Below the pieces are notes generated by a model. The model made no database searches. It was not told where the DNA came from and saw only the letters and a program-made list of their open reading frames with translations. The translations under genes and the position numbers were made by a program. A stretch of DNA of 61,236 nucleotides from an uncultured Bacteroidales bacterium. GTDB lineage: Bacteria; Bacteroidota; Bacteroidia; Bacteroidales; UBA932. The DNA is taken from positions 1 to 61,236 of the forward strand of contig CALVAC010000021.1 in the NCBI GenBank assembly GCA_944325435.1, in the 5' to 3' direction. How positions within the stretch are numbered: the stretch's first letter is position 1; each line of letters starts with the position of its first letter. This document shows positions 53,177 to 61,163 of this stretch, in pieces.

Positions 53177-53539
53177 ATGGATAGCAAGCAGAAGAAAAGA
53201 GCAGTGGTCAGCTATGAGAATATGTCCAGTGAACTGGCAGCTGCATTCGCGGAGAAGTATCCGAAAGGGTTCAATGACTATTTTCCTGATCTTGTCAAGT
53301 ATGACAAGCCGGATGGGACAAGTTTCTATGCTGTCACGCTGGAGATTCCCGATGCGATATATCTTGTGAAGATCAAGGTGCAGACAGATGATGCGGAGGA
53401 TATCGAAAGGTGGCTTGACGGGGATGATGACGAGGATGATGCAGCGGCTGTAGGCGGAGCTGGAGACAGGGATGACCTGCCGGACAACGACATCTCTCAG
53501 TATTCCACCGGAGATGATGATGCCTCCGACAGCGAATGA
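53177..53539 (+). CDS. Small conserved Bacteroidales protein with acidic tail
   Basis: 120 residues from the ATG at 53177 (MDSKQKKRAVVSYENMSSEL); a GTG three codons upstream is less likely. A compact N-terminal domain (about 1-85) is followed by a strongly acidic, probably disordered tail rich in Asp (about 86-120). There is no signal peptide or transmembrane helix, so cytoplasmic. I recall similar short proteins with the same VSYENMS opening in other Bacteroidales, but no function. It has its own promoter-like region and a strong terminator, so it is a single-gene unit. The acidic tail would allow interaction with basic partners or nucleic-acid-binding proteins; that is speculation. Confidence 0.75.
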   Translation: MDSKQKKRAVVSYENMSSELAAAFAEKYPKGFNDYFPDLVKYDKPDGTSFYAVTLEIPDAIYLVKIKVQTDDAEDIERWLDGDDDEDDAAAVGGAGDRDDLPDNDISQYSTGDDDASDSE

Positions 53540-53599
53540 CCGATGACCGCTGTTGACTGTGTCCCCGGACACGATGAATAATGGAGATAAATAACGACA

Positions 53600-53642
53600 G
53601 AGGGGTCTGACCGGAAAGCCAGACCCCTCGTCTTTGTTTTTA
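53600..53642 (+). terminator. Bidirectional terminator between the acidic-tail gene and tex
   Basis: GAGGGGTCTG (53600-53609) pairs perfectly with CAGACCCCTC (53620-53629) and is followed by GTCTTTGTTTTTA. On the minus strand the same hairpin comes right after tex, so it can serve both convergent genes. Confidence 0.9.
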
Positions 53643-53647
53643 TGTAA

Positions 53648-53656
53648 TGCGGATAA
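53648..53656 (+). promoter_or_regulatory. TGCGGATAA motif at the tex 3' end
   Basis: TGCGGATAATCATTTT, the same word as at the promoters of tRNA-Thr and the ECF sigma gene, abuts the tex stop codon (53657-53659). It lies between two convergent genes, where no promoter is needed. Confidence 0.35.
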
Positions 53657-55792
53657 TCATTTTATAAGCTGCAGGGAGATCCGGCTGCGGTCGTGGTCCA
53701 CATTGAGGACACGCACATTGACATGCTGGTGCAGTTTCAGCACCTTCGATGGATCCGTCAGCCCTCTGATTCCCATTTTCGAGATGTGTATAAGCCCGTT
53801 CTGCTTGATGCCGATGTCCACGAACGCCCCGAATGCAGTGATATTCGTCACAATGCCCGGCAGTTCCATTCCGGCCGCAAGGTCTTCAATCGTATGTATG
53901 TCATCCGCAAAGGCGAATTCCTTTGCGCTTTCACGCGGATCGCGTCCCGGTTTCTTCAGTTCGGTGATGATGTCGTTGATGGTAGGCAGCCCGAAATCTC
54001 CCTCTATATAGTCGGCTGCCACGATTTTCGAGCACAGGGCTTCGTTGCCAACAAGCTCGCTGGTGCTCACGTTGAGGTCGCGGGCCATCTTCTCCACGAT
54101 ATGGTAGCATTCCGGATGGACAGCCGAATTGTCGAGAGGGTTCTCCGCATCCGGAATCCTGAGGAAGCCGGCGCACTGCTCGAATGCCTTCTCTCCGAGC
54201 CTCTTGACTTTGAGCAGTTCCCCCCGGGACCTGTATGCGCCATGAGATGTCCTGTATTCCACGATACTGCCGGCGAGAGACGGTCCGATGCCGGAGACAT
54301 AGCTCAGGAGATACGGGCTGGCGGTGTTGAGGTTCACCCCTACGCTGTTGACGCAGCTTTCCACAGTGTTGTCCAGCTTCTCCTTCAGCAGGGTCTGGTC
54401 CACATCGTGCTGGTACTGTCCCACCCCGAGGGATTTCGGGTCTATCTTCACGAGCTCTGCAAGCGGATCCATCAGCCGCCGTCCTATGGACACTGCACCC
54501 CTGACAGTCACATCGCAGTCCGGAAACTCCTCGCGTCCGATTTCGGATGCCGAATATATCGATGCCCCGTCCTCGCTGACCATATAGACCTTTGTCCCCT
54601 CCGGCAGAGGCACCCTTTTGATGAATTCCTCTGTCTCCCTGCCTGCCGTCCCGCTGCCGATGGCGATGACCTGTATCCCGTATTTCACGACCATGGAGGA
54701 GACCGCCTTTATCGACTGTATCTTCTCGTTTGCAGGCGGATGCGGGAAGATGGCCTCGTGGTGCAGCAGGTTCCCCTGTTCATCCAGACACACCACCTTG
54801 CAGCCGGTCCTGAATCCCGGGTCTATGGCCAGTATCCTCTTCTGGCCTACGGGAGGGGCGAGCAGGAGCTGCCTGAGGTTCTCCCCGAACACCCTGATTG
54901 ACTCGATGTCCGCCTTCTCCTTTGCTTCACGCAATACCTCGTTTGATATGGATGGCTCCAGAAGTCTCCTGTAGGCATCATCGACGGCCTCCCTGATCTG
55001 TTCGGCAAGAGGTCCTGCAGGATATCTCCTCTCCTGGCAGAAGTCATAGTACATCTTGTTGCCGCATTTCTCCGGGTCTGCATCTATCTTCAGCGTGATA
55101 TAGCCTTCATTCTCCGCCCGGAGCATGGCCAGGAGCCTGTGCGGGGCTATCCTTGACAGCGGCTCGGAACATTCGAAATACCCTTTGTATTTCTGGGCTT
55201 CGGCAGAGGCGGCTTTCTTCGTCGCTCTAGAGGTTATCCTCCTTGTCTTGAAGATTCCCCTCAATGTCTCCCTGACGGAGGCTGTCTCGCTGAGCCTTTC
55301 TGCTATGATGTCCCTTGCTCCGGAAAGTGCGTCATCCACAGTCGCCACCTTCTCCCCGACATACCTGGCCGCCTCCTTCGCCGGGTCGGATACCGAGACT
55401 GAATACATCAGGTCTGCAAGAGGTTCCAGACCAGCTTCTTTCGCGGCGGTCGCCCTTGTCCTGCGTTTCGGCCTGAACGGGAGGTAAAGGTCTTCGATTT
55501 CGCGTGCATCCACACTGGATTCTATCTGTGAGCGCAGCTCTTCCGTGAGCGCGCCTGCCTGCCCGATGGTGTCGAGGATGGTCTCTTTTCTTTTCTCCAT
55601 CTCGTTGAACACATCCACCCAGTGCCTTATCTCCGCGACTGCCACATCATCAAGCCCTCCTGTCCTCTCTTTCCTGTACCTGCTGATGAACGGGATGGTC
55701 GCCCCTTCCGCAAAGAGCCGTTCGCAGTTCTCCACCTGCCATGGCTTCACTTCCAGCCTGGCGGCTATGGCGTTTATGTAGATTTCTTTCAT
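53657..55792 (-). CDS. tex: Transcriptional accessory protein Tex
   Basis: 711 residues, the usual length. An N-terminal Tex helical region (about 1-190, with ATIPFISRYRKERTGGLDDV) is followed by a YqgF/RuvC-like domain (ILAIDPGFRTGCKVVCLDE, about 325-343) and helix-hairpin-helix repeats (NTASPYLLSYVSGIGPSLA, about 490-508). The C-terminal S1 RNA-binding domain (PGIVTNITAFGAFVDIGIKQ, about 640-659) ends in SRISLQLIK. It binds nucleic acids and affects transcription and stress or toxin gene expression in other bacteria. Last gene of a five-gene minus operon, 12 nt after the ClC gene. Confidence 0.96.
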   Translation of the reverse strand: MKEIYINAIAARLEVKPWQVENCERLFAEGATIPFISRYRKERTGGLDDVAVAEIRHWVDVFNEMEKRKETILDTIGQAGALTEELRSQIESSVDAREIEDLYLPFRPKRRTRATAAKEAGLEPLADLMYSVSVSDPAKEAARYVGEKVATVDDALSGARDIIAERLSETASVRETLRGIFKTRRITSRATKKAASAEAQKYKGYFECSEPLSRIAPHRLLAMLRAENEGYITLKIDADPEKCGNKMYYDFCQERRYPAGPLAEQIREAVDDAYRRLLEPSISNEVLREAKEKADIESIRVFGENLRQLLLAPPVGQKRILAIDPGFRTGCKVVCLDEQGNLLHHEAIFPHPPANEKIQSIKAVSSMVVKYGIQVIAIGSGTAGRETEEFIKRVPLPEGTKVYMVSEDGASIYSASEIGREEFPDCDVTVRGAVSIGRRLMDPLAELVKIDPKSLGVGQYQHDVDQTLLKEKLDNTVESCVNSVGVNLNTASPYLLSYVSGIGPSLAGSIVEYRTSHGAYRSRGELLKVKRLGEKAFEQCAGFLRIPDAENPLDNSAVHPECYHIVEKMARDLNVSTSELVGNEALCSKIVAADYIEGDFGLPTINDIITELKKPGRDPRESAKEFAFADDIHTIEDLAAGMELPGIVTNITAFGAFVDIGIKQNGLIHISKMGIRGLTDPSKVLKLHQHVNVRVLNVDHDRSRISLQLIK

Positions 55793-55804
55793 GTCCGGTA
55801 TATT

Positions 55805-57598
55805 TTAATCGTGTGACACCTGTTTAAGCTGGTCCCTGTATGCGGAGAATATCTTCGACTTGGACACGAAGCCGAGATATGTCCTGTCCTTGTCCACGAC
55901 CGGAAGGTTCCATGCCCCGGTCTTCTCGAATTTTGCCATCACCGTGTCCATCTTCTCGTCTATATAGACATATTCCGGTGTGGACCTCATGAAATTGTAG
56001 ACATGCAGCCTGTCATACAGGTCTTTCTTGAACATGTCCTTCCTGATGTCCTCCAGGCTCACATACCCCTGGAAATGCTTTTTCGAGTCTATCACCGGGA
56101 ATATGTTCCTTGAGGATTTCGACACTGCCTCCACCAGCGCCCCGAGGGTGTCATCTATCCGGACAGTGGTGAAGTCCGATTCTATAAGGTCCCCTGTCTT
56201 CAGAAGTGTGAGCACCGCCTGGTCGCTGTCGTGGGTGAGAAGTTCGCCCCGGTTGGCTATACGCTTAGTGTAGATAGAGTACTGTTCCACCATCCGTGTC
56301 GCCCCGAATGATATCGTGGCGGTAAGTATCAGCGGTATCAGCAGCTCATAGCCTCCGGAAATCTCCGCTATGAGGAAGATTGCGGTCATCGGAGCCTGCA
56401 TCACCCCGGCCATAAGGCCTGCCATGCCCACGAGCACGAAATTCTGTTCCGGAACGGATATCCCCGTGCCGGTGAATATCAGGTTTATCACCCTTGCAGT
56501 GACGAATCCGGCCATCGCCCCCACAAAGAGGGTAGGGCCGAATGTCCCTCCGACTCCTCCTCCTGCGTTGGTGAAAGACATGGAGAACACTTTCAGTATG
56601 AGTATCAGCAGGAAGAACAGCGGTATAGTCCAGCTGCTGTCCATGAAGAACGAGAGCAGTGTCCTGCCTTCCAGATCTATCTGCCCTCCGTTCAAGAGGA
56701 CGCTCACATATTCATATCCTTCTCCGTAAAGCGGAGGGAACAGGAATATGAGCAGGCCGAGACATCCCGCTGACATCGCCCACCTCCCGTATGGGTTCCG
56801 TACACTTTTGATCCTGTCCTCCAGCCAGAGGGTGGTCCGGGTGAAATATACGGAAAAGGCTGCACAGAACAGCCCGAGCAGGACATAGAACGGTATGTTG
56901 TGCATGTCGAACGGGGCGAGCGTACATTCGAACGGCAGGGAATCCCCGAGAAAAAGGTATGAAACGACGGTGGCGGATACCGTGGACAGGAGCAGAGGCA
57001 GGATAGATGACATGGAGATGTTGAAAAGCAGTATCTCCAGAGTGAAAAGGACCCCGGCAAGCGGAGCCTTGAATATTCCTGCGACGGCTCCTGCCGCCCC
57101 GCATCCGAGGAGGATTGTCATGTTCTTGTATGACATGCCCATGTATCTGGCCATGTTGGAGCCGATTGCGGCTCCTGTATATACGATCGGGGCTTCCGCT
57201 CCTACAGACCCTCCGAACCCGATGGTCACAGAACTTGCCACCAGGGATGACCACATGTTGTGCGGGCGTATCTTCGACTCGTTCTTGGACACTGCCAGCA
57301 GCACCTTCGTCACCCCGTGCCCGATGTTGTCTTTGACCACATACCGCACGAACAGCATGGCAATCAGCATTCCTATGCCTGGATATACGAGGTACAGGTA
57401 GTTGAATGTCACCTCAGGGCCGAACCAGGATGTCAGGCTGTGGTGTATCAATTCAATGGCTTCTTTCAGCAGAACGGATGCAAGTCCGCACGCAATTCCG
57501 ACAAACAGGGAAAGGACAAGCAGCATGTTCCTTTCCGGCAGTCTTTGCAGAACCCTCCGCAAGGGTCCGAGCAGGTATTTTACGGCTGGGTACTTCAT
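55805..57598 (-). CDS. ClC-family chloride channel/antiporter with CBS pair
   Basis: 597 residues from the ATG at 57598. About ten to twelve membrane helices are present, with selectivity-filter motifs GSVGAEAPIVYTG (the GxxGxE/xP loop) and GGVGGTFGPTLFVGAM. The C-terminal region (about 465-590) is a pair of CBS domains (DFTTVRIDDTLGALVEAVS) that may bind nucleotides and gate the pore. Gating Glu is present in GAEAP. Such proteins conduct or exchange chloride for protons or expel fluoride; the CBS pair favours the chloride type. It overlaps the DMT gene by 4 nt and is followed by tex after 12 nt. Confidence 0.93.
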   Translation of the reverse strand: MKYPAVKYLLGPLRRVLQRLPERNMLLVLSLFVGIACGLASVLLKEAIELIHHSLTSWFGPEVTFNYLYLVYPGIGMLIAMLFVRYVVKDNIGHGVTKVLLAVSKNESKIRPHNMWSSLVASSVTIGFGGSVGAEAPIVYTGAAIGSNMARYMGMSYKNMTILLGCGAAGAVAGIFKAPLAGVLFTLEILLFNISMSSILPLLLSTVSATVVSYLFLGDSLPFECTLAPFDMHNIPFYVLLGLFCAAFSVYFTRTTLWLEDRIKSVRNPYGRWAMSAGCLGLLIFLFPPLYGEGYEYVSVLLNGGQIDLEGRTLLSFFMDSSWTIPLFFLLILILKVFSMSFTNAGGGVGGTFGPTLFVGAMAGFVTARVINLIFTGTGISVPEQNFVLVGMAGLMAGVMQAPMTAIFLIAEISGGYELLIPLILTATISFGATRMVEQYSIYTKRIANRGELLTHDSDQAVLTLLKTGDLIESDFTTVRIDDTLGALVEAVSKSSRNIFPVIDSKKHFQGYVSLEDIRKDMFKKDLYDRLHVYNFMRSTPEYVYIDEKMDTVMAKFEKTGAWNLPVVDKDRTYLGFVSKSKIFSAYRDQLKQVSHD

Positions 57599-58503
57599 TT
57601 CTGATGTTTCATGCAGTATTGTGACATGATTACGCCTATCGCCGATATGAGGACACCTCCCCACTGCCTCATTGTCAGGAACTCATATCCGAGAGCCCAG
57701 GATGACAGGGCGGATGCCACCGGTATCAGGGCGGCGAATATGCTTGACCTTGCTACGCCCAGATGTTTTATAGTATTGACCCACAAGGAGAAAGCAAGAC
57801 TGGAGCACAGTATGGCAAGGCATATTATGGGAGTCCAGACTTCAAAGCTGAGATATCGCGGCTCGAAACTTTCAAGCCCTTTGGTCAGGAACAGCGGCAG
57901 CAGATACACGGAACCGATGAGGAACTGGTACATCACTATCACCTGGCTGGAATAGTCTCCGGACAGGCTCTTTGTCACGGAGGCATGTCCGACCTCGCTT
58001 ATCACCGCAATCAGCAGGAGTATTATCCCCCAGATGAAATCCGGTCCCACCTGTCCGCGGCTCATGACCACAAGGCATATTCCTCCGATAGCCAGGAGTA
58101 TACCGACCATATTGACCCAGTTGATGCGTTCCCTGAAGAACAGGAAACCGGCAGCGACGGAGAAGATGGGTATAGTCGCAATGACCATGGAACTGAGGGT
58201 CGGTGAACCCGTAAGCTTGATCCCGTATGATTCCGCAAGGAAATATATGAACGGCTCGAAGAGTGCGAGAAGCAGGAATTTCGGAAGGTCTTTCCTGTGG
58301 ATGCGCAGCTTCTGCCTGGTGGCGATGTTCAGCAGGAGCAGGCATAGACCGGCCAGAAAGATCCGGACGAACACGAAATAGAACACGGGGATGCCAAGGT
58401 GTATCAGCCTGTCTGTCCATATATATGATATGCCCCACAGCGTGATGGCCAGTATCGATACCAGATATAGATATGCCTTGAACTTGTACCCGTGTTTCTT
58501 CAT
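57595..58503 (-). CDS. EamA/DMT-family transporter
   Basis: 302 residues with ten predicted transmembrane helices in two five-helix EamA repeats; the first opens ILAITLWGISYIWTDRLIHL and the second carries IWGIILLLIAVISEVGHASV. Drug/metabolite transporters export metabolites, sugars or amino acids; the substrate here cannot be told. It overlaps the ClC gene by 4 nt and follows pyrC after 36 nt in the same operon. Confidence 0.88.
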   Translation of the reverse strand: MKKHGYKFKAYLYLVSILAITLWGISYIWTDRLIHLGIPVFYFVFVRIFLAGLCLLLLNIATRQKLRIHRKDLPKFLLLALFEPFIYFLAESYGIKLTGSPTLSSMVIATIPIFSVAAGFLFFRERINWVNMVGILLAIGGICLVVMSRGQVGPDFIWGIILLLIAVISEVGHASVTKSLSGDYSSQVIVMYQFLIGSVYLLPLFLTKGLESFEPRYLSFEVWTPIICLAILCSSLAFSLWVNTIKHLGVARSSIFAALIPVASALSSWALGYEFLTMRQWGGVLISAIGVIMSQYCMKHQK

Positions 58504-58539
58504 ATATCGTCTCCTGTTTCCCGGAACCGGCTGTTCCTC

Positions 58540-59916
58540 CTATCCGAATATCAGCCGTCTTCCGTATGGCTTTCTTGTCACCATCCCGTCCTGGACGGCT
58601 TTCTCTCCATTGACGAACACCGTCTCCACCTTCCCTTTCAGCCTGCATCCCTCGTACGGGGACCAGCCGCATTTATAGAGAAGCTCTTCCTTTGTGACTT
58701 CCGTCTCTTTGGCCGGGTCGATGACCGCTATGTCTGCGAAGCATCCGGGCTGCAGCCTGCCGCGCTCCTGTATGTGGCATATCTCCGCCGCTTTTTCCGA
58801 AAAGGCTTCCGCTATCCTTGTCAGAGGGATGTCCTCCTCTGCCGCCACAGTGAGGAGGACCGGGAGCGTATGCTGGATGGATGGCATTCCGGATGGAGCT
58901 TCCCTGTATCCTCCGTCTTTTTCCTCCGGAAGATGGGGCGCATGGTCAGAGCCGATGGTGTCCACGGCTCCTGACTTCAGTCCATCCCTGAGGGCCTGCC
59001 TGTCCCGGGCGGACTTGATGGCCGGATTGCATTTCAGCCTGCTTCCGAGCCTGTCGTAATCCTTGTCGCAGAACCACAGATAGTTGGCAGAAGTCTCCAC
59101 AGTTATCTGCGGGTTGTGCGATTTTGCCGCTGCCGCCATCTTCAGCTCCTCCTCTGTCGACACATGCAGCAGATGGAGAGCCGTCCCCTTTTCCATCGCC
59201 AGCTCCAGGGCCTTGACAGATGACAGGATGCAGGCTTTCCTGCTCCTTATTTCCGGATGTGCCCTGAACGGTATGTCATCTCCGTATCGTTCTCCGGCCT
59301 TTGCCAGGTTCTCCCGGATGGTCTGTTCGTCTTCGCAGTGTACAAGGACTGGTTTTCCTTTGATGGAGAATATGCCTTCGAGTGTTTTCCCGGAGTCCAC
59401 AAGCATGTTCCCTGTGGATGAACCCATGAATACCTTGATTCCGCCGAATTTTTCCCTCTGTGATGCTGCCGCCTGCTCCAGTTCCTTGAGGTTGTCGTTT
59501 GTCGCCCCGAGGTGGAAGCCGTAGTTGGCGTGCGAGCGGCCCTCTGCCATCGCCGCTTTCTCCTCCAGCAGTTCCAGACTTACGGTGGCGGGCCTGGTGT
59601 TTGGCATGTCAATGAACGATGTCACCCCTCCGAGCAGAGCCGCCCTTGATTCGCTTTCAATGTCGGCCTTGTGGCCCATTCCCGGCTCCCGGAAATGCAC
59701 GTGGGTATCAATCCCTCCGGCCATGACAATTTTCCCCGTCACATCGATGGCTTCGTCCGCAGACTCTTTCCATTTGCAGGTCTCTGCACTGTCTTCCCCT
59801 TTGCCGTCATCCTCGAAATATACGCCTGCAATCCTGTCCCCTGCGATAAGGACAGCTCCAGGACCGCATTTCTTCCCTGTGACTACAGTCCCTCCATATA
59901 ATAAGGTATGCTTCAT
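58540..59916 (-). CDS. pyrC: Dihydroorotase
   Basis: 458 residues, the class I form. The first metal site is GGIDTHVHFREPGMGHKADI; the carboxylated-lysine/metal region HLLHVSTEEELKMAA and the catalytic GSDHAPHLPEEKDGGYREAP are intact. It closes carbamoyl-aspartate to dihydroorotate in de novo pyrimidine synthesis (third step). It overlaps the upstream glycosyltransferase by 4 nt. The combination of pyrimidine, lipid-sugar and ion-transport genes in one operon is an odd mix but tightly spaced. Confidence 0.95.
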   Translation of the reverse strand: MKHTLLYGGTVVTGKKCGPGAVLIAGDRIAGVYFEDDGKGEDSAETCKWKESADEAIDVTGKIVMAGGIDTHVHFREPGMGHKADIESESRAALLGGVTSFIDMPNTRPATVSLELLEEKAAMAEGRSHANYGFHLGATNDNLKELEQAAASQREKFGGIKVFMGSSTGNMLVDSGKTLEGIFSIKGKPVLVHCEDEQTIRENLAKAGERYGDDIPFRAHPEIRSRKACILSSVKALELAMEKGTALHLLHVSTEEELKMAAAAKSHNPQITVETSANYLWFCDKDYDRLGSRLKCNPAIKSARDRQALRDGLKSGAVDTIGSDHAPHLPEEKDGGYREAPSGMPSIQHTLPVLLTVAAEEDIPLTRIAEAFSEKAAEICHIQERGRLQPGCFADIAVIDPAKETEVTKEELLYKCGWSPYEGCRLKGKVETVFVNGEKAVQDGMVTRKPYGRRLIFG

Positions 59917-60686
59917 ATTGCCTTTTCCTGTCGATTCCCGCTATCGTATCCTTTCTCTGCCCCTTCCCTGGGCCGTATTTTCCTGAACCGCATTCCGATG
60001 ACCCCCCAGAACGCCTCTCCGAATATGCCGCTGCTCATTTTCGATGTCCCCTCTTTCCTGTCCACAAATATGATGGGTACTTCCTTCAGCCTGAACCCGA
60101 GCCGGAAAGCCGTGTACTTCATCTCTATCTGGAAGCCGTAGCCTTTCAGCCTGATCCTGTCCAGGTCTATGGTGTCGAGGACCTTCCTCCTGTAGCACTT
60201 GAAACCTGCCGTGGTGTCATAGACTTTCATTCCCAGCACCTTGCGCACATAGACAGAAGCGAAATACGACATGACGACCCTCCCTATCGGCCAGTTGATA
60301 ACGCTCACTCCATCGCAGTACCTTGAGCCTATAGCCAGATCCGCCCCCTCTTCGCTGCAAGTCCTGTACAGTCTCGGAAGATCCTCCGGGTTATGGGAGA
60401 AATCCGCATCCATTTCGAATATATAGTCGTAGCCATGCTCCAGAGCCCATCTGAACCCGGTGATATATGCCGTGCCCAGCCCGAGTTTCCCCTGTCTCTC
60501 TATTAGAAACAGCCTTTCAGGAAACTCTTTCTGCAGATGTTTCACGATATCTGCCGTGCCATCGGGTGAGCCATCGTCTATTACTATTATATGATAGTCC
60601 CCCTCAAGGCCGAACACAGCCCTTGCTATATTCTCGATATTCTCCTTTTCATTATATGTAGGTATAATGACTGCTTTCCTGTCCAT
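59913..60686 (-). CDS. Polyprenol-phosphate mannosyltransferase-like GT2
   Basis: 257 residues from the ATG at 60686 (MDRKAVIIPTYNEKENIENI); the longer frame starts in the promoter. DYHIIVIDDGSPDGTADIV and YIFEMDADFSHNPEDLPRLY give the GT2 donor and DxD metal sites, and YDTTAGFKCYRRKVLDTIDL is typical of dolichol- or polyprenol-phosphate mannose/glucose synthases. It lacks C-terminal membrane helices, as in the soluble type. It would charge an undecaprenyl or similar phosphate with mannose for use on the periplasmic side. First gene of the operon, with its own -7 box. Confidence 0.92.
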   Translation of the reverse strand: MDRKAVIIPTYNEKENIENIARAVFGLEGDYHIIVIDDGSPDGTADIVKHLQKEFPERLFLIERQGKLGLGTAYITGFRWALEHGYDYIFEMDADFSHNPEDLPRLYRTCSEEGADLAIGSRYCDGVSVINWPIGRVVMSYFASVYVRKVLGMKVYDTTAGFKCYRRKVLDTIDLDRIRLKGYGFQIEMKYTAFRLGFRLKEVPIIFVDRKEGTSKMSSGIFGEAFWGVIGMRFRKIRPREGAEKGYDSGNRQEKAI

Positions 60687-60722
60687 AAATGACAATTCCT
60701 TTGCGTTTGAATAACCGGACAA

Positions 60723-60730
60723 CAAAGATA
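60723..60730 (-). promoter_or_regulatory. -7 box of the five-gene minus operon
   Basis: TATCTTTG on the minus strand, 36 nt before the start of the polyprenol-phosphate mannosyltransferase-like gene. It supports the ATG at 60686. Confidence 0.6.
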
Positions 60731-60787
60731 ACAAATAACCTTGTAAAAAGAATAGACCGTGAAAAAATGCCACACCGTGAAAAATTT

Positions 60788-60796
60788 GCGGATAAG
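60788..60796 (+). promoter_or_regulatory. TGCGGATAA motif, distal to the rRNA promoter
   Basis: TTTGCGGATAAG lies 152 nt before the rRNA -33 element. The expected -7 position 19-21 nt downstream holds only A/T runs, so it may be an upstream promoter or a factor site. The 60687-60939 gap holds no gene that I can support. Confidence 0.4.
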
Positions 60797-60902
60797 TAAA
60801 TTTCCCGAAAAAATTTTTTCAGGTGGATGTCGGTCCCTTCCTTCCGTGCAACTTTCGCACTGCCAGCGAGTTGTGGGCCTGCCGGTGTCCGCAGGCGAGG
60901 GA

Positions 60903-60911
60903 TGCGGATAA
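60903..60911 (+). promoter_or_regulatory. TGCGGATAA motif, proximal to the rRNA promoter
   Basis: ATGCGGATAAAAAAAG lies 29 nt before TTTG of the rRNA promoter, in the place where an AT-rich UP-like element or an activator site would sit. Confidence 0.45.
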
Positions 60912-60939
60912 AAAAAGTGAGAAAAAAGTCCCGAAAAAA

Positions 60940-60970
60940 TTTGGAGGTAAATAAAAAGTGCGTATCTTTG
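60940..60970 (+). promoter_or_regulatory. rRNA operon promoter and leader
   Basis: TTTG at 60940-60943, exactly 19 nt, then TATCTTTG at 60963-60970, a perfect Bacteroidota promoter, preceded by A tracts. The start is predicted near 60977, giving a leader of about 187 nt to 16S. The leader contains a perfect hairpin ATTAACG-AGAG-CGTTAAT (61095-61112), likely part of rRNA processing or antitermination. Confidence 0.9.
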
Positions 60971-61163
60971 CAGTCCCTTTCGGAAACGGGGGAGCGGATG
61001 AGGGATGAGAGAGCGAGAGAAGGGGCATTTGAAAGATCATTGACAAGGCTGACAGAAACAAGAACAAGGAAAGTACAACAAAGTACCGAGAACGATTAAC
61101 GAGAGCGTTAATTCCAAGCAGGAATGAACAGCAGTCCGGATCAGGCGAGACATATAGAGATAT

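Noticed and set aside
53693..54901. 402-codon plus-strand frame opposite tex
   Set aside because: A shadow of the high third-position GC in tex; the translation is His/Cys/Pro-rich with no recognisable domain.
53030..60911. TGCGGATAA as a DnaA box and these gaps as a replication origin
   Set aside because: The complement TTATCCGCA has a mismatch at a conserved base, the copies are tens of kilobases apart, all in one orientation, and there is no dnaA gene or AT-rich unwinding region with clustered boxes.
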